NCBI GenBank assembly: GCA_017590115.1
Contig: JAGGNK010006582.1
Location: 6,435 to 70,434 of the forward strand
Source: Montifringilla adamsi
Taxonomy: Eukaryota; Chordata; Aves; Passeriformes; Passeridae
Length of the DNA: 64,000 nucleotides
Reading direction: 5' to 3'
The notes beneath the pieces were generated by a model. That model saw nothing but the letters and a program-made list of their open reading frames with translations. It was not told where the DNA came from and searched no databases. How positions within the stretch are numbered: the stretch's first letter is position 1; every line of letters begins with the position of its first letter. Below are positions 23,239 to 37,199 of this stretch, in pieces. Made by a program: the position numbers and the translations under genes.

Positions 23239-26200
23239 CTTGATGCAGTGTACCACAGGCACTCCACTAATTTTTTTTTTTCAGGTTGGTTTTGGGTGAG
23301 GCTTTTTGTAGCTGTGCATTATTGCTGTGACTTTAGAGCACCACCTGTTCTGCTTTATACTTATGAGGAACTTTCTGAATTTTCCATTTAGTCTAATTTT
23401 TGCTTCTTTTTGGATTAAAAAATGTGCGAGAGAGGTTTATTTTCCAAATACACCGCTTTGTTTTGATGAATGAATTTCCAGTTCAAAATGCTGAGATGAA
23501 AGCAATTATTTGTGTGGGGAAATCATGGTCTGGGTGTGTTTTACCCTTCAGATTTCCCTGTGGGGTTTCCATCTACATCTCAGACTTCATCTGTGGCAAA
23601 TCTGCTGCTGTGGACAAGGGCTTTTCTAGGACATAGGGTGCTACAATATTAAATATTATTACATTAAAATTATATTTTAATAATTTAATAAAATAATATT
23701 TATATTTTAATGCAGTAATATCCAATGTATGAGGCACTCTTATGGTCAAGTGACAGGAGTCTTGCCTGTACTGCATTAGTCAAGTAACGTAAACTAATTT
23801 CACCTAATGTTGGGTAGGGAGCAAGCTTGAAATGGAATGACTTTTAAGTTGGATTGCTACCAGCTTGCTACACTGGCAGAAATGAAATTATTTTTCTGTT
23901 AATGGCAAACTGTCAAGAAAGTGCTGATTCTGATTTTAATATGTTTCCAAAACTTATTTATTAAGAAATGCATAACAGCATACTGGGATGTTAACATTGC
24001 AGCTTTGGTGGCTTCAATCTAAAAACTGATTTTTAATTTTTTTTAAATTGTGTTTCTAAGAATGAGGCATAAAGAATATGGCGTTTGTGTTGTATGGTGG
24101 GGTTATTTTATTGTGAACATGCTAGTTTGGTGAAATGTCTTACCTGTATGCACTCTTTTATTATAATGTGTTCTTTTGGAGGTGACTGAACCAATGTTTC
24201 TTGTTCTATCTTATATCCATCTTAAAAATATTTTGTATAGCAAAGAAATATTCCATGATGATGCCAGGTCACTTTTAGTAAAATCTAGTAATTGTTCTCA
24301 TATCGGGTATTGTGTCCTATGCAAAGCATGTGCTTTTCTACACCGAATGAATCTCAAGGGCAAGAAGGACAAAAATGACTGGAATCAATAGTAGAGAAAT
24401 ACAATTGCTATTTTCAAATAATAATAAAAAAATAATGTCCTAAACGTAACTGAGAAAAAATGAACAACAAGAGTGTCTGGTTGTATTAATGTTGGTGGAG
24501 TTTGATAATTTTGTTCCTCAGCTACACATTAAATATAGATAACTCTTGTTGCTCCTAATCCTCATCACTGTTGGACATGGCTTTAAAAAATTTAGCTTCC
24601 TCCTCTGAAGATCTGGGCTAATTAAAGTTTCATTCATCTTCTGAAACAAAAAAAGTAGTGTTTCACTCTGCTCTTGCCTTCTGCAGAGAAGGTACCACGA
24701 GCATCGGTGCATCCAGTACCTGGCAATGTGGCACTCCTGGGCTGTTTTGCTGAATATCTGGATTTCCAAAGCCTTTCTCCATCACTTGCAAAGTTATTCC
24801 AGGTTGTATAATGCTTTCTTGTCCTGCTGAACTCCTGCTCTGGCCATTAGTGGTGAATGAATGCCTGAAGAACAGTTTCTACCACCAGCACACTGGGGTG
24901 TGGAGTTCTTAATTCCTTAAGCAGCATGTCCTCATGCTGTGTCAAATCTTTTTAAGGTTTGGTTCATGGTGTGGCTGTGTTTCATATTTGGTTTTTTTTG
25001 TGTGTGCGTCAGCTGTTAGATTTTTCTGTCAGTTCTAGCAGGCTGTTACTTATGGTCAGGGAAGGCTTGTTCCTGAAAATGCTGATAGGAGGCTGAGATA
25101 AGCAGTGAGTGAGTCATGGTTGATTCCTGTGTAGCACAGTGGTGGAAGTCTTGTGTTGCTGTGCTTCATGTTGGTTTTTCCCCTTGTTTCTGGGTGCCTC
25201 CTGTGGATGTTGGAAAAATCTAAAACCTGATGGAATGCTTTGCCAACCACACTTGTAGTCCTTTTGCCAGAATTACTAACTTTCCTGTGATATTCATGTA
25301 CATACAGAATTATTTTAAAACTGCTTACCTGGCGTCTACATCTCTTCTTTTCCTTGGTGCCTCGCAGACCTGGACTAACACAAAGAACAAGGAGTTACAG
25401 TGATCCTGAAGGAAATTTGGCAAAGGAAAGTAGTACTAACCCAAAACTGGTCGATTTTGGGAGCAAAATAGATCTTTTTGGTGACAAGTTAAAAGTGCTT
25501 CTGCCTGGCACTGTCACCCCCTTGCTCTGTGTTTTCTTTAGCACAGAGCATCCACGTGGCAAGTTAAGGTTAGGCCCTCATAATGAATCTGTAGAATAAT
25601 GTTGTTTTGTTTATAGAACTCCAGAAGTTACCTAAGCAGTAGTTTCAGTTGGAAACTCTGATGTTAGAAATACGGAAGAGAAGTCTCAACACAGGAAGTT
25701 GGTGCTGTGGCAGAGAACTAGTTTACAGTATAGAATGATTTAGCTGTAATCCATCGGGTGAAAAAGGAATTATTTTTTGAACTTCTGTCAGCAAACAGGA
25801 TTCTCAGTCACTTTGGCTGAATTTAATATTGTGTGCAACTGGTGTATTATGTTACAAAGAGTGCTGTAGGTTGATACTTTTTTATGAAGCTGAATAAAAT
25901 TTTCATTGCTATAGATGTGTCTCTTCCAGCTGAAGAGATTGCCTTAACTCAGATGTTGTCCAGTGATTACAAACAGCAGTGTCTAGTAAAAATGTTTGAA
26001 TGTGGCTTTTAACTCAAAAAATTAAGATGTCGGTAATGTACTGAGAAGTGGCCCATTTTCTCACCATGAAGCAGGATTTTCACTTAGTGTTTGGCTAATC
26101 TTGGAAACTATGTAAACGTCCTTTAAAGCTTTTGATCGTTTTAATGCATAACTATGCTAAGTCAACTGAGTTAGTGTGTCCTTAACATAACACTTAAGGA

Positions 26201-27254
26201 TTATTATTAATAACTGAGTGTTCTTTGTGTTTTTTTTTTCCACAAAGCATTAGCTTAAAGAGTAAGCTGTGCAGACTGCACTTGATGGTGCAACAAGAAA
26301 GCACACAATAGAAGGAATACAAATGCAGACCTTCTGGTGATATTTGTTTCTGCCCAGTGGAATTTTAGATGCCTATATTGCATTTCCGTAAGGAAATATT
26401 TGCCTGCTTAAGGGCATCATTGAGGCACATTGAGGTAATTACTGGTTGGTACTGATTTCTTTGGAAGTGGAGTTGTCTTGTGTCCTTGTAGGAATTAGCA
26501 AAGGGATGAACGAGACAAGCAAATTCCTGGTCTGTATGTGTCTTGAGTAAATGCAGAAAACTTAGTGAGGATTTTCTTGTTCAGCTCCCAGCTATCCTGT
26601 CACGGGCTAAGTATTCCCCAGATCTGAGCTTTTTGTTCGGGTGGTTTCATCACTTGGTATCTTCTGAGCCTTTCACTAAGTAGTATGAAACATAAAGGAT
26701 TTTTCCTGAAATAATTTTCAGAGAGCTAGTGCTTTCCTGCGGGTTTGTGATGGTGTTTGGTCACTATGCAAGTCTTGTGCTCTCAGTTTGGTTGTTTGTG
26801 TCTCAGCTCTTTCTTGGTGTTGTGTACCCACTGCTGTTTGGGTGTAGTAGCAAGAGAGTATTTTTAAATAAGTTGGCATTAGACTTTTTATAGAAACAAG
26901 TTGTGCATCTCTTAACCTCCAAAAGCATTTTAACAATGTTAGTCTGTCATTTTCATAGAAGATTAAAGCATTCTGTTCAGCCTCTTTGTTACATTTGCAG
27001 TTTCAAAAGCTTATTCGTTGATTGTATTCATTTCTGGTAATATTTACGCTTTGCTATTGACTGTTTTCTAAATTTTGTCTGTAGGTGGATTCAATTTGCC
27101 CCCAGGGAAGAAACTAGCCTAACTAAGGCTTTAATTAGCTGTTTCTTGGTTTTCATAGAAATTCTGGAAATTGAAAGTGTGAGAGCTCATCAGAATAGGT
27201 GTAATTTGGATGGGATCTGAGTCAGTGTTAACTAAAATACTCTCCAAATTCCAG
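23239..27254 (+). other. Intron 1, unique sequence
   Basis: About 4 kb without recognised genes or transposons, apart from the AT-rich block at 23641-23720. The open frame 25354-25599 follows a CTCGCAG acceptor-like site near 25368, but I recognise no domain and see no donor. Confidence 0.5.
23641..23720. repeat. AT-rich block with imperfect inverted repeat
   Basis: Nearly pure A/T for about 80 bases. ACATTAAAATTATAT on the left side is matched on the right by an inverted TATATTTTAATGC, so the block can form an imperfect hairpin. It may be simple low-complexity DNA or a small decayed inverted-repeat element. No flanking duplication was found. Confidence 0.6.
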
Positions 27255-27741
27255 CACAGGAAGGAGAGGGAGCTGCTGGAGAGGGTGCAAAGGAGAGGCA
27301 CTAAGGGGATCAGAGGGATTGAGCAGCTCTGCTGGGAGGAAAGGCTGAGGGAATTGGGATTGTTCAGCCTGGAGAAGAGAAGGCTTTGGGGTGATCTCAT
27401 TGTGCCCTTCCAGTGCCTGAAGTTAGCCCAGAGGAAAGATGTAGAGAGACTCTTGACAAGGGCCTGGAGTGACAGGACAAGGAGCAATGGCTTCACACTG
27501 ACAGAGTGGGTTTAGATTGGATATGAGGAAGAAATTGCTCCCTGTGAGGGTGGTGAGGCCCTGGCACAGGTTGTCCAGAGAAGCTGTGGCTGCCCCTGGA
27601 TCCCTGGCAGTGTCCAAAGCCAGGCTGGATGGGGCTCTGAGCAAGCTGGGATAGTGGAAGGTGTCCCTGCCCATGGCAGGGGGCTGGGATGGGATGATCT
27701 TTAGGGTCCTTTCCATTCCAGGCCATTCTGTGATACTGTGA
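27255..27741 (+). mobile_element. CR1 LINE fragment, about 490 bp
   Basis: One of the longest CR1 copies here. It includes AGGCTGAGGGAATTGGGATT, AGCCTGGAGAAGAGAAGGCT, TTGACAAGGGCCTGGAGTGA, the GAGGGTGGTGAGGCCCTGGC block, GTGTCCCTGCCCATGGCAGG, and a terminal ATTCTGTGATACTGTG. This is the 3' end of the pol frame plus the 3' UTR. It carries no functional reverse transcriptase. It is the same subfamily as the copies at 45877 and 61881 and looks relatively young. Confidence 0.95.
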
Positions 27742-28584
27742 ATTAGATTTGTAATGCCTTTAACAAAATGTTTGCAGTTCTGCAAACAACTATGTTTGGG
27801 AAGGAGGAGAACTTATAAAATTGTGTCTAGATGTGATTGAAAGAAGAGCTTTGATAAAAACACACAGAAAAAAATGGCAAAATCATCAAAAGAACCAGAC
27901 TTAGTGTTGTGTATCAGCAGACCAGGACAGCCTATGTTTTGGCCACTTGGCTTCAGGTCTGCCTTGACTGAGCAGGACTCTGAAAGGTATCAGTACATCT
28001 TTACAACATATTGGTCTTGTGTGTTTGCAGCTCTCTGGCTTTGAACTGCAGTTGGACCTCCCACGTGTTGTTACAGTGCATGGAACCTTTTCAAAGGGAA
28101 TTTGGGGGGTTTGCTGGCCACTGCTCTAAATCAGGAGAGAGACAGTTCCACAGAAGTCTGAAAACAGCATAACAGGCACAATGGGCTTTATTGCTGCTTT
28201 TCTTTATCTTGATTATCATCCTGTTTTTTCTGCTAATGGCAGCAGGACCTCAGTCCTGCTTTTGAACTCTGAAGAAAGCTTTCCATTTTGTCTGGTTTAT
28301 GTTGAGCAGTTAATTTTAGGTAATGAGTCTGACAGTCCCCTACCAACACCAAGCAAACAAAAAAGTAAGTAGCTGATTGTTAAACTGTAAGGAAGGGTCT
28401 TTGAATAAAAGTGTTGACTTCTGCCTTGGTCTGACTCTGGGGTCAGTGTGAGGACTTTATTAGTCAGGAAAGTTTAAAAAAGAAAGTATTCCCTGCTTTG
28501 AAGGTCTTGTGAAGAAAAAGCTTTGTGTATATGAAGATTTTTCTCTCATTTCACTGTTCCAGTGCTTGGAGAGTCTGGTTATCT
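27742..28584 (+). other. Intron 1, unique sequence
   Basis: About 840 bases between two CR1 copies. Nothing recognised. Confidence 0.5.
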
Positions 28585-28680
28585 AGAATCACAGACTGGT
28601 TTAAGTTGGAAGGGAGCTTAAAGATCATCTTGTCCTAAACCCCCTCCACATCCTAAACCCCATCCACAGGGATGCCACTA
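28585..28680 (-). mobile_element. CR1 LINE 3'-end fragment
   Basis: Reads AGAATCACAGACTGGTTTAA then GTTGGAAGGGAGCTTAAAGA on the + strand, the reverse complement of the CR1 3' end. Only about 95 bp remain. A CCTAAACCCC motif occurs twice where other copies have a single CCAACCCC, a small local duplication. Confidence 0.85.
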
Positions 28681-31451
28681 AGCTTTATACATTTATTTTC
28701 ACTTTGCTATACAAGCTATTTTTTTTTACCAGCCCATTATCTTCTTTGTTGTTAAAAACCTTTTTGTGGTTGTTTTCCTTTTTTTATTTGAGCTAGTAGA
28801 CTTGAGCAGTCATCTAAAAAGTAGCTTTCCCTTGTCTCCCATTCCATGCTTTGCATGTCTCCCCCAAAAGTACACCTTTCTCAGAGCATTCAAGTACTGA
28901 CTGTTAGGGGTCATGTTTGTATTAGAAAACTTGGTTTGAATGTTTACATTAAAATGAATTATTTACATTTAGCAACTCCATTGTTAAGATGTGAGGAGGT
29001 GGATTTAACAGTGACAGCACCAGTCTTTGCCATAAGCTGAACAGTAGAACTGGACAGTAAAGTGTTGCTTTCTCCTTGATTATTAGTGACCTTTGAAGTG
29101 TTTAGTTGTGTTGCCAATGTCAAAAATTTAGTTTTGTAGTAGATGAAGCAAGAACTTGTTATGTACCTTTATACTATCAAATAAATGAATGAGTTTCAAA
29201 GACTTTAATAGCATCAATTGCATTTCCTGGTAGCTGATGATGAGTTGGCCCTTGTCTCTCCCAGGTGCTAATTAACTACCAGTAAGTGTCCAACTTGAGA
29301 TTGTAATTAGTTTTGAAACTGCTGTGCCTTGATCACTTTCTGCAGGGTTTCTCCTAAGTTAAAGTCTCAAGAGAGAGAAATGCTGTGGCTTTACTTGCTA
29401 CAGTTTGGGAAGGAGGCAGTGGCTTGCAATAGAGAAATTAACTTTTCTCTCTCACATTTGCCTTACACTTGCACCTGTGCAAGGTCCAAATGTACCTGGA
29501 ATTGGTTGCACAAAGGGTTGGTTAAATTTCCTCGGACAGAGTGTAGTAAATCCAGCAAAAATCAGCTCCGTGTTTGTCTTCCATTGACTCGCAGGTAATT
29601 GCAAGGAAAGAAAAAGGAACTTTGGCATCTCTTGACTACCTAATGAAGTGAGAGATTAAAGCTCCACATGAAAAGAAATCTGTGGTTATATAATAGCAGT
29701 AGCTGCTGTATGATGTGTATTTCTTTGGTTAGTACCTAAGAAATGGGGTATTATAATCCTGATAATATTTCCTCACGCACTCTGAGAGGGGAACACGATG
29801 GCACAGGACAGGGACATTGGATGAAGGACTGATGGAGGGTACTCATCTTCCCCAAGGACAAATATCTTGTGGAGCAAGCTGGAAATCTGCAAGCTTTCAG
29901 GCCTGGCTTTGCTCTCTGCAGGTGCCATCTGTAACTGTTTTTTACAGCCATGAAACAAGTAACAGCTGCGCATTTTACCTCTTATTAGCTACTGTGTGCT
30001 TTCAGTTAAAGACATTTGAAGTGCATTAGATGGAAGCTATTTGCAGATGCAAGTTACCTGAAAGAAATTATTGCTTAACAAACTTACAGTATTATTCTTA
30101 TACTGAAATTGAGTTACTTTGAGGGTGTTTCAACATAAACAAGAAAACTGCATGTTGTCCATTTTTCCATATTTCACATACATTAATGAAGTTGTTTTCA
30201 AGACATCTCATAGACCTCTTAAAGTTTTGATGAGATATATTCTCTTTGGCCCTTGAGCACTTTGCCTTGTGTAGCAAGAGATGGGCTTTTGATGGCTCTC
30301 ATGAGTGAAAATTGTTTGCTTTGGTGATGTCCTTTCCTTGTGGATGTGCACTGGCATGGCCAGGGAGGAATTCACAGGCTCCTTTTATCCTGTCAGCAGT
30401 GTAGTTTCATTGGCTCATGTATATTGCTGGACTCTTTGTGAGCTTCTGGCTCTTACAAATATGGATCTGATTACTGACCCAGTTCACTCAGAACTGAGGG
30501 GCGCCACGTGGCCCAGACAGAAATGGAGCAGGCAGGGAGAATGGTATAGTTCACAATTCTGCTTTCAAGTGTCAGTGAAGCTGTGTACTATGGAAACAGG
30601 GAAAAGATGAGTTTGTGGAATCAGATGGAAGGCTGCAGCAGTGCACTGCCTGCAAGGTGGCAGTCACAAAAGAGAGCACTGCAGGCCATTGGAACAGGGG
30701 CTGGATTTCTCTTGTCACCTGCCAGGTTTTGCTGCTGCTGAGAGTACTGTCTTAAATGCTTTGCTTTGTCCTGTGCAAGTCTAAGAAGTCTGGAATTGGG
30801 GTTATTAGCAGTGGCTTATGACTCCTTGCCAAGAAAAGGGTAATTGAAGTTAACCTTTAGACCCTCTGGAAAATCACTGGTTTGGGTGAGAGCTGTCTTG
30901 TATTGAAAGGGTTATTTGGAAATGCAGAATGATGTTGAATGTTCTGCTGATGTTACAGACGAAACTGACCTGACACTGGATATTTTTGCTGGCTTGGGTT
31001 AATCCTAAACGGAATTTACAAATAGTCACTGTTTAATCCTGGTATCTTAATTATTTTATGCTCCTGATGTGGGTTCTGCAGACTAACCTACCTTGGTGCT
31101 CATACAAAACCAGGCTAAATCATCACACAAAGGGATGCTGTGTAAACAACCCAGAGAAGCAGAAAAGAAGAGCTTGTACTTGCAAAGATAGCAGCAGTCT
31201 TTCATTATTTTCAAAAATAGAACAGGCTCTCAAGAATTGCCTATAAATTAATATGATGTGGAAATGGAAATTTTCTGGCAGTGTCTAGAAAGTGGAGCAT
31301 TGTTTACTCAAGAATTGTGGTATTGACTGTGAGCAAACTGGAGGGGCTGTTGGGTTCTGACTGTCCTGCAGATACAGGCTGCATGGTGAGCCACTGCTTT
31401 GCCACCAGTGCAGTCGTTCTGCAGGCAGGGACACCTGCTCAGTGGTAAAGG
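28681..31451 (+). other. Intron 1, unique sequence
   Basis: About 2.8 kb with no recognised element or exon. Confidence 0.5.
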
Positions 31452-31612
31452 GATCATAAACTCTTTCAATAGCTTGGGTTGGAAGGGACTTTAAAGCCCA
31501 TCCCGTTCCAATCCCCCTACCATGGGGGATTCCACTATCCCAGGTTTCTCAGAGCCTTATCCAGCCTGGCCTTGGATACTTCCAGGGATGGGACAGCCAC
31601 AGCTCCTCTGGA
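31452..31612 (-). mobile_element. CR1 LINE 3'-end fragment
   Basis: GCTTGGGTTGGAAGGGACTT, CCATGGGGGATTCCACTATC and TCCAGCCTGGCCTTGGATAC match the reverse complement of the CR1 3' UTR. It is about 160 bp long with moderate divergence, and the terminal octamers are worn. Confidence 0.9.
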
Positions 31613-34600
31613 AAGGGAGATTTGGGTTTGTTTTTCATTAGTTCTACATAGTTTTAACTACACAAATGGAAATAAACCAGAATCTTATTACTTTTTTTTT
31701 TTTTAGTTACTGTCAAATATCCTCAAAGAAAGAAATGAAAACAAATGCCACGTCATTATACTTCTGTTTTTGTGTGCTACCCCTTCTATGTTGCCTAAAT
31801 ACCTGGATGACTTTCCCAACTGTACTTTTTCAGAAATGTGCATGATAATGAAATAGATGTTTTAACTTGAATCATTCCTTTAAAGTGCTTTCTTGTAGTT
31901 CTAACCACTAGGATTAATAACAAGAGCTAACCTCCAACCCAAACAGGTCAGTGGGTATGTGAATACCCAGGCCTAATCCTGATTTCTGCTAAATGCTGCT
32001 TGACTGTGTTACTCAGTCTCTTGTTCTTTTTCTTTAAATATGCTTCCTCATACATGCTTTTCTGAGAACCAGTGCAAAATACTTAGTCATAGGTAGGTAT
32101 GGCAAGAGTTAGCTGTGTTTGAAGAATTAGTAGTCAAGTGTGAAATTGTGCAGGTATGGCAGGAGTGTAAAGTGAGGGAGATGCTGTCTTTAAATCAAAG
32201 GGCAGACTTGGGTTTGACTGTGGGTGAAAAAGAAGTTTTCAACAACAAAGCGAGTTACTGCCATGACTTTCTCTGTTGTTCTGTTGAATAATTACCTTGT
32301 GAAGTAAACCTGGCGGTGTGGAACCACAGTGGTGTGGCCAGGGCAGTGTTTTGGGAGGGAATCCTCTGATCAGCAGCTTGTTGGAACCATCCTGGTTTCA
32401 GGGCTGCTGAAGGAAGCAGAGGAAAGCATTCCTCCTGTCAGTGAGTGTGACACCTCAGTGCCTCCTCTGTTGAAAAAAACAGTGGTTTTGCTGACAAGAA
32501 GAGAAGCTCCTGGTTTCTGTGCAATTCACCTGGTGTTTTCCAGGCTCAGCTGCAAGGATGAGGGAATAGAGTTGGACATGCAGGTGAGTCTGTGGGTGAG
32601 CTGTGATGGTTCTCTGTTGTATCAGCACCCCCTTTTCATCCTGGAGTAATGGTTCCATGGGCTTTAATCACCAGGGTTGCAAAATAAAGCATTCATTTGG
32701 AGGAAGAGAAAGCAATGTGCTCTACCTGTGGGTATTCTGCTCTGATGTCCTCTGAGATCATGTGCCAGGGCTCTCCTGGCTGTGTTGTTTAAACAAAGAG
32801 AAAATAAATCACTTCAAGTGTTTTTCTTCTTCTCTTTTCTCAACAACTCTAACTCTAAAGGCTTAGAAATGTATTAAATGAATTCTTGTTCCTTGAAAGC
32901 AAGTGCCCTTCACTTACTTGCGAGGAGACAAATGACACTCAGAACTCTGGAGATCTCAGTCAAGACTTTTCTTTTACATCAAGCTGCTGTATAATTTTAA
33001 TTTCACTCTTCTTGGTTTTCGTGTCAACATGTTTTTTTTTTGTAGCCCTTGCTTTTCAACACCACAGTAGAGCTTAAAGAACTAGAATGCAGTGTTGTGG
33101 GCAAATAAGGAGTAGTTTAGGGCTGAATTTGAACATAAGCAGTTTTTTTCTCTTCCTGAAAAAGCTAAATAGCAGTAACAGAGAAGCACCTTCTTTTCTG
33201 GGATGTAAATGGTGTTGCTCCTGCTAAAACAGAGTATGGGACTTAATGGTGCAGTGAAGTCTGGGCTGGACAAATCCTTTCTCAATTCTATTTGAGGTGT
33301 TAGGTTGCTCAGGGAAGAGAGGCAATAAATTTTTTGGATCTTATTATGACTGGCCACCTTCAACAGTCAAGTGAGGACATGAACAAGTGGCTTCAGTCAG
33401 TGAAGACATGAAGAGCTTCATGCTCTTTATCTTCTCCATATAATGTATCTTGCTTCCAGTTTGGATCAGTTTTGTCCCCGTAGGTAAGAGCAGTAGCCAG
33501 AGCAGGGTGATAGAGATCCTGTTAATTTGGGAGTACATGCTGTTTATCAATAGGGTCAGAAAGGGCAGGAGGGAGAGCTGCCTTTTCCTCCCCACTGGTG
33601 TGCCCCGAAGTTTTCTTGTCAGCATTACCTGTATTCCGTTTTCACACCTGATGCAAAGACACAGTCTTGCACCTGCAGAGCTTCATACAACAGGCTTGTA
33701 AATGAGACTCCAAGACAGGATGCTGCCTGCACTGACTGACTTGTGACAGGCAAGTTCTCCCCTTGCTAGAAGCCAAACACTGATCCCAGGTTTATTTTTA
33801 CATAGGTTATTATATAGCTGCTGAAGGATGACTTCTGATTAGCAGTGATGAGAAGATAATTGGGACCATCTGCCCCAGATGTGGTAAAAGGCTTCCCTAG
33901 CTGGCAGCACCTGATCCTCCTTGTTTTGTGTCCAAAACAAACACACCTTTCATCACTACCTCAAGGCATCCACAAATCCATCTGTACTTTGGATATGATG
34001 TTGTATCTTTCTAGGCTGTGGCCTCAAGGCTTATAATTTATAGTGGTGTAGGCTCCAAGTGATATCTGCAGTCTTTCAGAGTTGTCATTGCCTTGATAGG
34101 AACAGAAGCGAACATCTTGTATCTCCCATTACCCACAGAACTGACTGAAATGTTCTGACCTTGTTAACGTTAGATGTGTCTCCTTGAAGATAATGACTCA
34201 AACTTTCTAAGCTCTGTATTTTTTTTTTCTTCTTTGTGGCTAATTGTTACTTAATTCAGTGAAGACAGAAAGGGATGTAATTTCAAAGATTTCCTGCATT
34301 TAATCAAGAATGCTGCTTCCCTGTATTTAAAAAAAATGCAAACACCACCTCCCCCCCAGTCTTCCTGCACTGCAGACTATTGACTAATGAAATTTCAGTC
34401 AAAGAAGTTTTGGAAAAAGCCTGCATGGGAACAGATCATCAAAACAGGCAGTTTGCATTTCCAGCAGTCCCTCCAGTGTATGTTTAGTTTGGTGAAAGAA
34501 TGACCCTGGTTAGGTTTGGGTTTAGTGTTCTTCTCCCTTCTTTCAAAGGAGTGGGAGATCTTTCTACCTTCTGGAAAGGGAGTTTCCCACCTACAAGAGA

Positions 34601-37199
34601 TAGAAATCTTGCTGCTCTCTGTATCCTCCCTCCCACTGAGTTCCCTGCATGTGGGGAAGTCCATTTTTGTGGAATCTCTTAAGAGAAGCTCTTCCTTTGA
34701 GCTACTTGTGGCATTTGCATGTGTGCATCTCCTCAGAGCCTTGTGGGAATAGACTTTTAACGCCTCTCTTATTTTACCTACTTCTGTTAATTATGTTTTC
34801 TTTGTAACTTTTGGTTTTTTGAGACAGTATGCCAGTGGACCTAGGTAACAATTTATGCTTATCTCTGCTAAGATTCAACTAGGCTGGACTCCTTTCTTGT
34901 TGGTTTGACTGACTTCTCTCTATGCCTGTATCTCTTTGCATTTTATGTGAGGATCTCCTTCTATAAGTACGAACTGGAACTGGGGCTGCAATGTGAGAAC
35001 AAAGTATTTTCCTTGGGACTTTCATAAAATAAAATATGTAAAACATCTCCATTAAAATGTCTGGATTGATGAAGGGAAAGGGAGGGAAAAAAGCCTTTTG
35101 CTCTAGCAGTGGCTTGATTAATGGATTTATTGTTTGTACAGATTTTGTCAGGAAGCCATATGGCTTGAGGAAAACAAAGAGGAAGTGGCTGATGTTTGGA
35201 ATCTGATTTAATAGGGGTCCCTAAGAACAGAATGTGGCTCTTATCCTTACTCCTTCCCACTCAGTTTGCAGAGTGGTCTGAGAGGAGCTTTAGGGTTTCA
35301 ATAGAGCTGCAGATAATGCAGCTCTGTTGGAGCGGAAGTGTCAGTGCCTGCTGCTGGATCAGCATCACAGCCACTCCACTCAGATTCAGAATCCACTCTT
35401 CTTCTCTGTATAAAGTGTTCTAGGGTAATTAACAAACAGTGGTAATTGAAATGTTTGCTATTTATGTATTGGCAGTTGATCAGTTTACAGTAGATGAAGA
35501 CAACTTTTAGCATCTTAAAGCTGAGTTTTCATAGTTTAGGGTGAGGTGATTATTTCTCTCTTCTCTATCTCTCCCTCCCTCAGCAAAATTCAAGCATATG
35601 TTCTTCTGGATTAACTAATTCACCATCTATATCCTAAAACCAGATTTATTTTCCTAATCTAACATGTGTAAGTGGGGATTGGTAAGTAACTGGGGCTCAA
35701 GCACTGGTGATTTAACCTGATGTGTTGGATTAGATGAGTGTTCTGCATTTTCTATGACTGTTTGACCCTACTTAGGACTATGCGGTGAATAAACCTGAGT
35801 AGAGAACTTAAAGGAATGTTCTCTAATGGAACTGAAATGAAGTAAATTAAGGAGATTAATATGCATATCTTCCTTCTGTTAAATTACAGCTTCTCAGCTG
35901 AGAAACATAAATTCGCAAAAAATTATTCTGTTCATTTCAGAGCTAAAGGCTCATGCGAACTGTTAGTAAATGTTACTGGGTCTGCAGAGTGGAAAGCACA
36001 AAACATCACAAAAACATATTGTGGCAACCCAGAAATTTAATTAATACCAGTTTGTGAATGAAAGCTGCATATTCAGTCAGTCATGGTAAAAATTATATGT
36101 GCCTGAGACTTTTGGAGCTCCTGAATGTCCTGTTGTGGAGTTTTGGGCTATAATGAGAGATACAATTACTTCTGTAGGGTTTTGATGCATGGTGTGCATG
36201 TTTTAGTATTTTACAGACCTCCCTTCTTTCCAGATCTTTAAGAGGCTTTTGTTGTTTTCTGAACTCTTATGATGTTCTTATGCTGGAGTTGGTACTTATT
36301 ACATCTTTCAATCAGATAGATATTAGGAGACAGACATTTTATCTGGACAAAGTGCAATATCTGACAACGGTGGTAGAGGAGATGCTGAAATACCAGTGGG
36401 AAGTTTTTCTGATTTAGAGATGTTTTTCCATGCTGCACTCTATGAAGTTCCCATGTAGAGTTACACATAATAGATATGTTCCTTTAAAATATAACTCAAA
36501 GAATCTTTGGTTATGAAGGCTTTAAAATAACCACATCTCACATGTTCTCCTTGGTTGTACCATAATTTTAGGCAATATCTGTCACAATGATGCTGTTAAA
36601 CATTGTTGTAGTAAGCATCCCTTCCAAGCTGATTATTAGTCTTAATCAGCAGTTCGGGATTTGTTACCTTTTGCCCAGTTTGTTTGGCTGTTTGTGCATA
36701 CATTGCTCGTGATTCACTGCTGCGAGGGAGTCAGGGTATGCAGCTCCAGAGCATTTGGAGGTTTATACACTGGAAGTTACCCAGTTTGAGGATTATGTTT
36801 GTTAAAAAGAAAAATGGGAAAGAAGATTATTTCACAATCTCCTATATTTACAATTTACCAGTGGTAGATGCTCCTGACTACCTAATACAGTGCTTAGGGT
36901 TTGGTTTTTGGTTTTTTTTCCTAATGTTCTGGAAAGCTGTTCAATTGTTTACCACACTTATAGCAGGAAATGTCACACCAGATATAAGAAGCAGCAAATA
37001 AAGAGCAGTATTCCAAGTTTCTTTTGCCTTAACTTTTCAAAAATAAAATACTGCTTGTGTGTACCATGCTGTTGTAGATCTATAGGTGCCAGGTGAACAT
37101 GGTGTTTTTCCAAAACATTAAAGGAGGAGGAATAAAACTTCATCCTCAAGAAGTTTGTTTCACTAATGTATAACAATATTTCTCTTTTTTTCCTTCTAG
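31613..37199 (+). other. Intron 1, 3' part up to exon 2
   Basis: About 5.6 kb without recognised transposons. A CAG|GTGAGT donor-like site occurs at 32581-32588 with a TTTTCCAG site 40 bases before it, but that tiny segment has stops and no other support. The last 40 bases form a good acceptor region (CTAAT branch-point-like at 37163-37167, T-rich tract, TTCTAG). Confidence 0.5.

Noticed and set aside
32544..32583. 40-base exon between TTTTCCAG and CAG|GTGAGT
   Set aside because: Very small, no branch point evident, and no support beyond two short consensus matches expected by chance in 64 kb.
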